NCBI GenBank assembly: GCA_947588955.1
Contig: CANPYX010000001.1
Span: forward strand, 62,001-126,000
DNA: 64,000 nt
Reading direction: 5' to 3'
Source of the DNA: an uncultured Oscillospiraceae bacterium
Lineage (GTDB): Bacteria; Bacillota; Clostridia; Oscillospirales; Oscillospiraceae
In this document: one piece after another, positions 25,388 through 34,138 of the stretch
Numbering within the stretch: position 1 is the first letter of the stretch
Layout of the letters: every line of letters starts with the position of its first letter
Made by a program: the position numbers and the translations under genes
The notes under the pieces: model-generated
Seen by the model: only the letters and a program-made list of their open reading frames with translations
Told to the model about the DNA's origin: nothing
Databases searched by the model: none

Positions 25388-26686
25388 TTACCGAGGATTA
25401 TACGACCCAAGGAAACGCAAGCTCGGCTTGGGGTACCGCGTCTGGGTCTTACGATCCACGGCGATTAGGCCAAACTGCATTGAGAAACCCTTCTGCCACT
25501 CGAAATTGTCGATCATGCTCCAATAGAAATAGCCCTTCACCGGGATGCCGTCGTCAAGGCAGTTTTGTATCCCCTTCAAAGCCGTTTCAATGAACGCCAC
25601 ACGTCGGGTATCGTCGGCGGTGGCGATGCCGTTCTCCGTGACCACGATGTTGCCCTTGAACTCCTTTGCCACGCGGCGTATCACATTCTCCAGTGCCTCA
25701 GGATAAAACTCATAGTTCATCTGGGTCAGCTCCACGCCCTCCGGAGCCGGCATGGAGCCGTTTTCATCGTAGCGGGACCTGGTGTAGTTTTGGACACCAA
25801 GAAAATCGTCTCCCTCAATGGCGGGAAGATAGTGGGTAAACTCATCGTCCCAGTCCTTACGCGCGGGGTCCTCCCCTCCGGAAAGGGCCTGAATGTCGTG
25901 GAGGCTGAGCGTCAGACCCACCTTGATGTGGGGACAAACCTCACGAATCACGGAGCGCGCAGCCTTGTGTGCCTCCATCACCAGCTCATCGCCATGGGGC
26001 GTCCGAGGGCTTGTGAAGCACTGTGGCTGAGAGACACCAAAGACCTCCATGCTTTCCTGGGCTATAGCTTTTTGGTTCTCCATCATCTTCTGCATATTGA
26101 GGCCCATCTGGACGTTGCTGTCCACATTTGTTCCCGACGCCTGGGCCTTTGCCAGCTGCGCCATCATCTGCTGGCGGTAACGTTTTGCAATTGCCGCAAC
26201 CTGAACGCCCATGTTGGCCTCGTTGATGGTGCAGACGTAACGCAGCTCACTCCCCAGCCGCTCCATGATGTACCGAACGTATTTCGCGAAGTCAGCTGGA
26301 GTGGTCTCCGCTTCCCAGCCGCCCTTGGATATGAGCCATTTGGGGCTGGAGAAGTGGTGGAGGGTCACAACGGGCTCCAGGCCGTTTTCCTTACAGCACC
26401 GGATCACATCGCGGTAGTGCTCCACCTCCGCCTCATCGAACCGCCCCTCCTCCGGCTCAATACGAGCCCACTCGATGGAGAACCGGTAGGCATTGAGACC
26501 GGCCTGCGCCATGAGCCGGATGTCCTCCTTGTAGCGGTGGTAATGGTCCACCGCGTCCAGGGACGGCTCCACGTAACTTGTGTGGGTCATCTGCTCCTGC
26601 GCCCAGCAGTCGCTATGGACGTTATTTCCCTCCACCTGATGGGCGGCGGTGGCGGCGCCAATCATAAAACCTTTTGGGAAGCACAT
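25388..26686 (-). CDS. GH1-family glycosidase with atypical acid/base block and insertion
   Basis: A 432-residue GH1: FPKGFMIGAATAAHQVEGNN at the start, nucleophile in VTENGIAT (about 347) and FEWQKGFSMQFGLIAVD near the end. The acid/base block reads TINEA (about 154) instead of TFNEP, keeping the Glu but losing the Pro. It is followed by a Met/Gln/Ala-rich helical stretch of about 45 residues (RYRQQMMAQLAKAQ...MQKMMENQKAIAQESM) that most GH1 enzymes lack. ATG at 26686 has AGGAGG 5 nt before it. Last gene of the AraC-linked operon from 33961. Retaining beta-glycosidase; specificity may be unusual. Confidence 0.85.
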   Translation of the reverse strand: MCFPKGFMIGAATAAHQVEGNNVHSDCWAQEQMTHTSYVEPSLDAVDHYHRYKEDIRLMAQAGLNAYRFSIEWARIEPEEGRFDEAEVEHYRDVIRCCKENGLEPVVTLHHFSSPKWLISKGGWEAETTPADFAKYVRYIMERLGSELRYVCTINEANMGVQVAAIAKRYRQQMMAQLAKAQASGTNVDSNVQMGLNMQKMMENQKAIAQESMEVFGVSQPQCFTSPRTPHGDELVMEAHKAARSVIREVCPHIKVGLTLSLHDIQALSGGEDPARKDWDDEFTHYLPAIEGDDFLGVQNYTRSRYDENGSMPAPEGVELTQMNYEFYPEALENVIRRVAKEFKGNIVVTENGIATADDTRRVAFIETALKGIQNCLDDGIPVKGYFYWSMIDNFEWQKGFSMQFGLIAVDRKTQTRYPKPSLRFLGSYNPR

Positions 26687-26700
26687 GGTGTATCCTCCTA

Positions 26701-27549
26701 TTAAAATCTTTGATTCAGCCACTTGGCGCTGAGCTCCAGGCTCTTTACCGGTGACTTGTCGATCCAATTGCGGTGGCTCTCCAGTATGACGGCGTCGATT
26801 CCGTTGGCTTTTGCCCTTTCCGCCAAGCTGTCCAACGGCATATTGCCTGTCCCCAGCTCAACGCTGTCGGACTTTAAAATCGGCGTCATTGCGGGACTGG
26901 ACAATCTCGCTCCCCTGTCAGCGATGTGCCAGAGCTTCATACGTGTTCCGAGCCGCTCCATCCAATATTCGGGGTTGGCGCCGCCCTCTGCGAACCAATA
27001 GCTGTCAAATTCAAAGTTCACAAGGTCCGGGCTTGTCCCGTCAATGAGTATATCGTAGGCACGCTTTCCGACGGAGAAGCGCTGCAGCTCGCAGTTGTGA
27101 TTGTGGTAGAGGAGATGAACGCCCTCCTTTTCCAGTGCCTCACCCGCATTGTTGAGCCGAGATGCCAGCTTACGTACCTCTCTCTCGTCCCCGTAGGCGA
27201 AGCGGTACATTCCTGTGATGACGACCTTGTCCGTGCTGAAAGAACCGGCTTCATCTGCCACGGCTTTGGCGTCCCGCTCAATGCTTCCCAGGTCATAGTG
27301 GAGGCTCACCACCTCAAGACCGCTGTCAGCAACGAGCCTGTGCCAGTCAAGCTTTCCGCCGTTTCCCGTGGGCATACCGGCGGCCTTTGTCATCATCCGC
27401 ACCATGAGCCCCGTGGGGTGGATCATAAAACCGCACAGCTCAATGCCGTCATAGCCCGCCGCGTTAATGGCAGCCAGTGTCTCCCGCGCCTGGGGCTCCT
27501 TACCTGTGACCGTACCCAGCATAAACTGCTGGACCGCTTTTATTGGCAT
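26701..27549 (-). CDS. Xylose-isomerase-like TIM-barrel sugar isomerase/epimerase
   Basis: A 282-residue protein of the sugar phosphate isomerase/epimerase (IolE/DTE-like) superfamily: AAINAAGYDGIELCGFM, GLEVVSLHYDLGSIE, LLYHNHNCEL (His ligand), VNFEFDSYWFAEGG (metal Asp/Glu) and AVILESHRNW (final Glu/His). ATG at 27549 is chosen for the AAGGAG 8 nt upstream. It sits between GH2 and GH1 in the operon, with 14-22 bp gaps. It could epimerise a released ketose or act on a 3-keto-glycoside; neither can be shown from sequence. Confidence 0.82.
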   Translation of the reverse strand: MPIKAVQQFMLGTVTGKEPQARETLAAINAAGYDGIELCGFMIHPTGLMVRMMTKAAGMPTGNGGKLDWHRLVADSGLEVVSLHYDLGSIERDAKAVADEAGSFSTDKVVITGMYRFAYGDEREVRKLASRLNNAGEALEKEGVHLLYHNHNCELQRFSVGKRAYDILIDGTSPDLVNFEFDSYWFAEGGANPEYWMERLGTRMKLWHIADRGARLSSPAMTPILKSDSVELGTGNMPLDSLAERAKANGIDAVILESHRNWIDKSPVKSLELSAKWLNQRF

Positions 27550-27571
27550 GACAAACACTCCTTTCTTCTCC

Positions 27572-29755
27572 TCACTCCGGCTTTTTGATAGTTTGCAAAA
27601 TGCGGTTGAGCTGCTTGATGCTCTCACTATCCGCTCCGCCCTGTTTTAAGAGGCTTATGAGCGTCATGCGGCCCATCATGCGCACAAGGCCGGGATTGTC
27701 CTTCACTGCCGCTGCCACGTCGCCACGGCTCTCCGCGCCCTTGGCCATCATCTGCCCCACAATGGCCCCGGCCTTGGGGTCGGACTGAATCTCTGCGAGC
27801 TTGTCGTTGACGGAGAAGTATTTTGGATCGGAGACCTCGCTGTCAAACCAGTTTGTCACGGCAGTCCTGCCCGGAAGTGTGTAAGCGGGATTTGGTTCCG
27901 ATACTCTATTGATTTTTATCACGTCACCGCAGCCGCCGGCGCGTGCCTCGACGGAGTGGGAGCCGGTGATGGGGACGTTGAATTTAAAGACAATGTGTCC
28001 GGTCTGCGTCTCAAAGAGCTTGCCATCCACGTACAGGGAGACTTCCGGCAGGTTGGAGTAGGCCTTCACCTCCGTCACGTCCTCGCATCTGTCTGCGTAC
28101 CGCCTGCCGCACAGGTAGACGAAGGGCTCTTTTTTGTTCCATGCGGCCTTGTAGAGATAGAAAGCGTCCTTTTTGAGCTGCCGGTCGAAGGTCACAAGAC
28201 CCTTCTGGTTCTGCCCGTTTTTGCCTCCCTCGTCCCTGCCGTCGGCGGCAAAGTCAAAGAGGTTCCACACGTGAGTGGCCCAGAGCCAGGGGCGCTTTTC
28301 AATCATGGCAAGGATGTGCTCATGGTATACCGCCTGGTAGCTTTCGGTGTAGTCGCCCTTTTCGGGGCGGCTGGACTGATAGGCGGGGTTTGCGTCCGCG
28401 CCGTATTCGGAAAATCCGATGCACCTGTCGGGATATTTGGCGTGATACTCGTCGAAGAACTCGTCGTTCTGCTCAAGCTCCCCCAGATACCAGCCGAAAT
28501 AAAGGTTGTAGCTGTTCACATCGGGGATCTCAAGGATCGGACTGTCGGTCTCCAGCATAAAGACGTTGGCCATGGTGGTCTTGCGTGTTGGATCGAGACG
28601 GTGGCAGAGGTCGTTGAGAAGCCGGTGGTTTTCCAGTAGATCATCATTCACCGCGCTGGCGGCGGTGATCTCGTTGGAGAGCCCCCACACGGCGATGGAC
28701 GGGTGGTTATAGTTCTGGACGATGAGCTCCTCCATCTGTGAGAGGGTGTTTGCCCGCCCGTTTGTCATGTGCATGGTGATGTAGGGTATCTCCGCCCAGA
28801 CCACGATGCCGTTTTCGTCACACAGGTCGTAAAATTCCTGAGCGTGCTGATAGTGGGCAAGGCGGAGAGTGTTTGCCCCGATCTCACGGATGATCTCCAT
28901 GTCCTCCCGGTGGTCGGCGATACTCAGGGCGTTGCCCTTTCCCCAGCGATCCTGGTGGCGGCTGACGCCACGGAGGGGATATTCGCGTCCGTTGAGGATG
29001 AAGCCGCGCTTTGGGTCGATCTCAAATACTCGGCAGCCGAAGCGGGCGCTGACCTCATCGCCGCTGTCCAGCCGCGCGGTTGCGGTGTAGAGGAAGGGGT
29101 CTTCAAGCCCGTCCCAGAGGCGGACGTTTTCAATGGTGAACACGGCAGTTTTTTCAACCCGCTGCGTCTGACCGTCTACCGTGATCTCCACCGATTTGGC
29201 GTTGTGCCAGGTTTCCACAGTGACAGTGGCGGTCATATTTTTAAGATCCACTTCCGGTGTGACCTTGATACCCGGCGTGCCGCAGTACCCAAGTTCAAAG
29301 TGCTCCGCCGGAACCACGATCATCTTTACGTCCCGGTAAAGACCGCCGTAAAAGGTGAAATCAGCCTTTTGCGGATACACTGTGTCGTTGTCGGAGTTGT
29401 CCACCAAGACGCGAAGCTCGTTGGTATCGCGCAGATGATCCGTCAGCTCCACCCGAAAGGTGGAATAACCGCCCTCATGGTGACAGAGCTTCTTGCCGTT
29501 TAAATAAACCTCAGCGGTCATTGCCGCGCCGTCAAACTCCAAAAAGACGCGCTCACCCTCCCCGTGCGCTGGGCAGTCAAAGGTTTTTGTATATTCAGCC
29601 GTACAGCGCCGGTAGTCGTTGCCGCCGTCCTGCCCGTCCACGGCGTTCCATGTGTGCGGAAGGGTGACCTCCTGCCGGTTGGGGTTCAGCGCCGCGTCAG
29701 CGCCGCTCGCCACGGAAAAAAGCCAGTTATCGTTGAAATTGATGATCCTTCGCAT
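27572..29755 (-). CDS. GH2 beta-galactosidase/beta-glucuronidase family enzyme
   Basis: A 727-residue GH2: jelly-roll DNWLFSVASG...VTLPHTWNAVDG, immunoglobulin-like domain, then a TIM barrel with the acid/base Glu in GLSNEI (about 361) and the nucleophile in FSEYGAD (about 449). A further domain around 590-640 resembles the bacterial Ig-like DUF4982 region. The C-terminal ~80 residues (FSVNDKLAEIQSDPKAGAIVGQMM...) form a helical tail related to those in the other GH2 and GH78 enzymes. No signal peptide. It lies between the GPH symporter and the epimerase gene, so hydrolysis of an imported beta-galactoside or similar is expected. Confidence 0.9.
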   Translation of the reverse strand: MRRIINFNDNWLFSVASGADAALNPNRQEVTLPHTWNAVDGQDGGNDYRRCTAEYTKTFDCPAHGEGERVFLEFDGAAMTAEVYLNGKKLCHHEGGYSTFRVELTDHLRDTNELRVLVDNSDNDTVYPQKADFTFYGGLYRDVKMIVVPAEHFELGYCGTPGIKVTPEVDLKNMTATVTVETWHNAKSVEITVDGQTQRVEKTAVFTIENVRLWDGLEDPFLYTATARLDSGDEVSARFGCRVFEIDPKRGFILNGREYPLRGVSRHQDRWGKGNALSIADHREDMEIIREIGANTLRLAHYQHAQEFYDLCDENGIVVWAEIPYITMHMTNGRANTLSQMEELIVQNYNHPSIAVWGLSNEITAASAVNDDLLENHRLLNDLCHRLDPTRKTTMANVFMLETDSPILEIPDVNSYNLYFGWYLGELEQNDEFFDEYHAKYPDRCIGFSEYGADANPAYQSSRPEKGDYTESYQAVYHEHILAMIEKRPWLWATHVWNLFDFAADGRDEGGKNGQNQKGLVTFDRQLKKDAFYLYKAAWNKKEPFVYLCGRRYADRCEDVTEVKAYSNLPEVSLYVDGKLFETQTGHIVFKFNVPITGSHSVEARAGGCGDVIKINRVSEPNPAYTLPGRTAVTNWFDSEVSDPKYFSVNDKLAEIQSDPKAGAIVGQMMAKGAESRGDVAAAVKDNPGLVRMMGRMTLISLLKQGGADSESIKQLNRILQTIKKPE

Positions 29756-29783
29756 AATGAACTCCCCGTAAAAGTAATGGTTA

Positions 29784-31301
29784 TCAGTTTTCCGCTTTCA
29801 GCGCTGCCTTCTTCTCGGCGATGCGCTTCTGGACGTTGACCATCTCCTCGCGCGACAGCGGGCAGAACCTCATGGCGACGATGGTGATGATCCAGCCCAA
29901 AATCGGGAAGCCGAACTTGACGGCCATTGCGACCCAGAATACGCCGGGTGTGGATGGATCGCCGGGCTGGGGCATGGTGTCGGTATAGCCGATGAGGGCG
30001 ACTGCTCCTGTGGCGATGACGGCTGAGAGGGACGTGATGAGCTTGTCTATGAGGCTGTAGGTGCCGGTAACCACGGCGGGAATATACTTACCTGAGCGGT
30101 CAAGCTCGTAGTCAATGGTGTCCGCCATAAAGGAGTTGTTAGCGGTGGTGACGCACATATTGGAGCCGTTCTGCAAAAGCGTCAGCAGAACGTAGATGAT
30201 CATTGCGGGGCTGAACATAACGCCGATCTGCCTGGGGTCGATAACAAGGAAGAAAACCAGTGTGACGGCGGAGATGCCCATGCTGACCCATGTCCAGAAT
30301 GTGATGCCCTTCTTGCTTCCATGCCGCCCAACATACCGTGCGCCGAAGGCGGCAAAGAAGATGGAGGGGATCATGCTGATGACGGTGAGCATTGTGGCGA
30401 TCTGGAGATTTCCGATGAGGATACCGTTTACAAGAGTGTTGATGACCGCCTGGGTCATTGTCTGCTGGGCGATCTTGTCAGATGCGTTGGAGGCGATATA
30501 GCACTGGAGGGGCCGGTTATGCGACAGCACGTTCCACATATCCCGAAGCTTCAGGTTCTCATGCTTTTTCGTGGTGCCCTCCAAAAACTCCGGCTTGTCG
30601 TATTCGCTGATGCCGATGCACACAAGGAGCGTGCCGATGGCGGCGACAATCACAGTCGCCCAAACTGCTGATGTAAGGAACGCCTGATTGTAATTGTAGC
30701 TCACAACGCCGTCCGCCCCAGTGACGGGGGTGCCAAATTTGGGGAGAAGCACCATGTTCAGCACCATGGTCATGATCATGGGTACAAGGTAATTCATTGC
30801 GGTGGTCCACACGCCGATGGTCGGTCGCTGTTTGGGGTCGTTGGTCATGATAGCGGGAAGGGTTTGGGCGGTCATGTTGGTGATGGTGTAGCCGATTATG
30901 TAGACGATGTAGGTGAGGGTAAACACCACAATGCCCATAACTCCCGCAAAGCCCTTGCTTGACAGAAAGCTAAACATACAAAGGAGCGCCAGGGCCTCGA
31001 CCGCAAAGCCCGCGATCATCAAAATTCTAAGCTTACCCCACTTTGTGTTGACCCGGTCATAGACGAAAGCCAGAAGCGGGTCTGTTATACCGTCCAGGAT
31101 ACGGGAAAAGGCCACAATGGTACCCACGGTTACGGTGGCGATGCCGTAGCCGATATTGCCGGCATAGGACGCCATACCGATCAGGGAGTAGACGCTCATG
31201 CCAACCAATGCGTTGCACGCCTGAAGGATGATTTGCCAGGTCTTGGCGCGGCGGTACTCCACGCCGTCTACCTGGCTTGATGACAGCTTTTCTTTTGCCA
31301 T
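29784..31301 (-). CDS. GPH-family sugar:cation symporter (MFS superfamily)
   Basis: A 505-residue polytopic membrane protein with about 12 hydrophobic segments. It has the glycoside-pentoside-hexuronide signature: SRILDGITDPLLAF followed by DRVNTKWGKLR, and ends in a charged cytoplasmic tail (KRIAEKKAALKAEN). AAGGAG precedes the ATG. It follows GH78 by 20 bp and precedes GH2 by 28 bp. It is the only sugar transporter recognised here, and so the best candidate for importing the intact rhamnose-containing glycoside that the cytoplasmic enzymes cleave. Confidence 0.92.
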   Translation of the reverse strand: MAKEKLSSSQVDGVEYRRAKTWQIILQACNALVGMSVYSLIGMASYAGNIGYGIATVTVGTIVAFSRILDGITDPLLAFVYDRVNTKWGKLRILMIAGFAVEALALLCMFSFLSSKGFAGVMGIVVFTLTYIVYIIGYTITNMTAQTLPAIMTNDPKQRPTIGVWTTAMNYLVPMIMTMVLNMVLLPKFGTPVTGADGVVSYNYNQAFLTSAVWATVIVAAIGTLLVCIGISEYDKPEFLEGTTKKHENLKLRDMWNVLSHNRPLQCYIASNASDKIAQQTMTQAVINTLVNGILIGNLQIATMLTVISMIPSIFFAAFGARYVGRHGSKKGITFWTWVSMGISAVTLVFFLVIDPRQIGVMFSPAMIIYVLLTLLQNGSNMCVTTANNSFMADTIDYELDRSGKYIPAVVTGTYSLIDKLITSLSAVIATGAVALIGYTDTMPQPGDPSTPGVFWVAMAVKFGFPILGWIITIVAMRFCPLSREEMVNVQKRIAEKKAALKAEN

Positions 31302-31321
31302 AGTGATTCTCCTTTTAAAAA

Positions 31322-33961
31322 TTATTTTATTACACGCTCCCCCGGACCCAGAGTGAACCGGCGTCCGTCCGAAAGCGTAATGTCCGCGCTTGCGTTTGAG
31401 GGAATACGGAAGGTGTAGGTTATTTCTCCGTTTTCTTCAAATTTCCAGCCGCTTACGATCTCACCTATGGGAGACTTATATCTCGCCTCGGCGTGTCCCA
31501 GGAGCGGCGATGGCTTCGGCGCAATATTGATTTTACCGTTTTCCACCCGGATACCGCAGACGCCGGAGAATAGCCAGCCGCAGACGGCCCCCTTGGAGTA
31601 GTGGTTGAGGGACGCCTTCACCTCGCCCTTTTCGTTGATGCCGTCCCAATCCTCCCAAATTGTGGTGGCCCCGTGCCGCACCTCGTAAAGCCAGCCGGGG
31701 CACGTGTCCTGAAGCAAAAGCCGATAGGCCGTGTCCGTGTACCCGTACTTCGCCAGCACCGGCAGGAGGGCGGGGGTGGAGAGGAAGCCGGTGTTCAGGT
31801 GATAACCGCACTTTATGACAAGAGTGTTCAGATCCGCCGCCGCGCGGCGCTTCTCGTCCTCGCTTAAAAGGTCGAAGTCAATGGCCCGAACGTACTCCGC
31901 CTGACGATCCGATTGGATCACTCCGTTTTTCGCGGCAATGAAGTGGAAGGCGTTTTTGGCCCCCTCGCCTGTTGCGGCGTACATCTTCGCGTTTTCGGTC
32001 TTCCCAAGTATCTCGGAAATTTCGGAGAGGATTTTACCGGAATACGCGTAGTAGGCCGTGGCGACCTTGCTCTGCGGCTTTCCCATGGCGCCGATGGAGC
32101 TGACGTCCGGCTCGCACCACTCGCCGTAATCCGTACCCGTCTCAATGGCAAAATCGGCGTATGGGTTCTCGTTATCACTCTTTGGCAGGGCGAATATTTT
32201 CATCATCTCCGCCAAAGCCTCCGGGGGCATGTTCTTCAGCATGGCCCGGTACTGCTCCGGGATGGCATTCATATCCATGGGCGCGGCGCTTTTCTTTTGC
32301 CCGGCGCGGCTTTGAAGATACCCGTACCAGCGGCTCATCATCTCGTAATTTTCCGCAAGGACCCGCCTGTCGCCGTATCTCCGATAAAGCGCCCACGGGA
32401 CGATTATTGCGGCGTCGCCCCAACCAACGGACCCGGCAAGAAGCTCGGTTGTAAAGGTCGGACGGTTATTTTTTGGCGCTATATTCGCCACCTTCCCGTC
32501 CGGGTACTGACATATCCTGCACTCCCCAAGCCACTTGCGAACGACGCTTTCGCAGTCCATAAGGTAGAGCCCCGTGTCGATAAATACCCCCATATCCCCG
32601 GTCCATGCTGCCCGCTCGCGGGTCGGGCAGTCCGTGGGTACGTCGCAGAAGTTGGACTTCATGCTCCAGAGAGTGTTATCCACTAACTTATTGACATCCT
32701 CGTTGCCGCAGGTAAAGAAGCCTGTGCGCTCCATGTCGGAATATACGGCAATAGCGGTGAACTGAGCGTTTGAAAGGTCAATATCCGTCTCCACTTTGGC
32801 GTAGCGAAAGCCCCATATTGAGAATTTCGTCTTGTAGTGATTGACGCCCCCTTTGCAGGTGTAGACCACCTGCTGACGGGTGCCGCCCTCCTTGTGACGC
32901 TTGCGATCCTGAAAATTCTCCTGGGTGAAATTCCCGTTCTCATCCAGCGTCTCTCCGCAGGTCAAGGTGATGGTGTCTCCCGCGTGAGCCATCAGGGAAA
33001 ACTCTATGTAGCCGGCAAGATTCTGCCCAAAGTCCAATACCCTCTCGCCGTTTGGCGTGGTGATGAGCTTTCCGGTGAATCTCTCATGCTCTGTTATAGG
33101 GACGCAGTTAGAGGCGCAGAGGTTATCCGTCCCGTAGTCCCAAACCGTCACGCCGTGAAAGCCCGTGAGCTCCTCAAGCCGTGCGTCCACCACCTCGCCC
33201 TGTTGCATATCGTCCATGCGTATGGGACCGCATTGGGTGACCTCCCAGCTCCCATCCGAGAGGCAGACCGGCTTCCCGCCCACCTCCAGCTGGAGCCACA
33301 ATGCTACATCCTCACCGTAAAGATTTCTGTCCCCGTCCACGCCGGAGCAACTGCGGTACCAGCCGTCGCCCAGGATGACAAGGATTTCATTCTCCCCTTG
33401 TTTGACAAGCCCGGTAACGTCGTATGTCTGAACAAAAAGGCGCTGTGCGTAGCTGGATACGCCGGGGGCAAGGACAAAATCCCCCACCCGCGTCCCGTTG
33501 AGCCACACCTCATAGAGTCCGTGGCAAGTCACATAGAGCCGCGCTGCGCCGGTCTTGTCATCCACAGTGAAGCTGTTTTTCAGATAGCTTGCGGGCTTAT
33601 GTTCGTTGTGGTCCCGGTCAAGCTCCGGGTCGATCCATTGGGCTTTAAAGTCGCTTTTCTCCAAAAGCCCCATCTCAAAGACGGCCTCATCGCTCCAAGG
33701 CCCCGCCTCGCCCTTTTCGTCCCACAGCCGCACCTGCCATTGGACACGGTCACGGCTATGAAGCGGCGCGCCGAAAACCGAGCGCATTTCATCAGTCTCC
33801 ACCCTGCCGCTGTTCCAGACCTCCATGCCGTCCCTATGTGCCCGAATCTCATAAGCTGTCTGTCTCAGGCCGCCCTCGCACAGCCACGTAAGGCACGGCG
33901 CTTTTATATCTATTCCAACGGGGTTTGTCATGAATTCTGTTTTCAGCGTATTTGCTATCAT
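31322..33961 (-). CDS. GH78 alpha-L-rhamnosidase
   Basis: An 879-residue GH78. It has N-terminal beta domains (FEMGLLEKSDFKAQWIDPE, LYVTCHGLYEVWLNG), the barrel motif DCPTRERAAWTGDMG near residue 441 and TTIWEDW near 769 (base Glu). No C-terminal helical module, unlike the other two GH78 enzymes here. The ATG at 33961 is preferred over a GTG 9 bp upstream because GGGGAG sits 8 nt before it. No signal peptide. First gene of the operon with the GPH symporter, GH2, epimerase and GH1, divergent from an AraC regulator. Confidence 0.92.
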   Translation of the reverse strand: MIANTLKTEFMTNPVGIDIKAPCLTWLCEGGLRQTAYEIRAHRDGMEVWNSGRVETDEMRSVFGAPLHSRDRVQWQVRLWDEKGEAGPWSDEAVFEMGLLEKSDFKAQWIDPELDRDHNEHKPASYLKNSFTVDDKTGAARLYVTCHGLYEVWLNGTRVGDFVLAPGVSSYAQRLFVQTYDVTGLVKQGENEILVILGDGWYRSCSGVDGDRNLYGEDVALWLQLEVGGKPVCLSDGSWEVTQCGPIRMDDMQQGEVVDARLEELTGFHGVTVWDYGTDNLCASNCVPITEHERFTGKLITTPNGERVLDFGQNLAGYIEFSLMAHAGDTITLTCGETLDENGNFTQENFQDRKRHKEGGTRQQVVYTCKGGVNHYKTKFSIWGFRYAKVETDIDLSNAQFTAIAVYSDMERTGFFTCGNEDVNKLVDNTLWSMKSNFCDVPTDCPTRERAAWTGDMGVFIDTGLYLMDCESVVRKWLGECRICQYPDGKVANIAPKNNRPTFTTELLAGSVGWGDAAIIVPWALYRRYGDRRVLAENYEMMSRWYGYLQSRAGQKKSAAPMDMNAIPEQYRAMLKNMPPEALAEMMKIFALPKSDNENPYADFAIETGTDYGEWCEPDVSSIGAMGKPQSKVATAYYAYSGKILSEISEILGKTENAKMYAATGEGAKNAFHFIAAKNGVIQSDRQAEYVRAIDFDLLSEDEKRRAAADLNTLVIKCGYHLNTGFLSTPALLPVLAKYGYTDTAYRLLLQDTCPGWLYEVRHGATTIWEDWDGINEKGEVKASLNHYSKGAVCGWLFSGVCGIRVENGKINIAPKPSPLLGHAEARYKSPIGEIVSGWKFEENGEITYTFRIPSNASADITLSDGRRFTLGPGERVIK

Positions 33962-33990
33962 TCGCCGCACTCCCCATGATGTAATTGTGG

Positions 33991-34019
33991 ATTATATACA
34001 TATTTTAAGTTATAACCTC
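33991..34019 (-). promoter_or_regulatory. Promoter of the GH78-GPH-GH2 operon
   Basis: On the minus strand a consensus TATAAT (complement of 33991-33996) lies 30 nt before the ATG at 33961, with no good -35 at 34014-34019. That pattern fits activation by the divergent AraC protein. Confidence 0.45.
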
Positions 34020-34071
34020 CGCGCAGTAAAGGCACCAATTCATTAATTATTACACTCATTCATGAAGTTTC

Positions 34072-34099
34072 TTGATTTCTTCAAAACATGTGATATACT
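34072..34099 (+). promoter_or_regulatory. Promoter of the AraC gene at 34139
   Basis: TTGATT (34072-34077), a 16-nt spacer and TATACT (34094-34099), 40 nt before the start codon. Confidence 0.6.
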
Positions 34100-34138
34100 G
34101 GAATTAACAGATCAAATTTGGAGCGGAGGTGCCGGCAG

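Noticed and set aside
26701..27549. Possible C-glycoside deglycosidase system
   Set aside because: The sugar isomerase/epimerase resembles one partner of known C-deglycosylation complexes, but no Gfo/Idh oxidoreductase or second subunit is in the window, so this is not supported.
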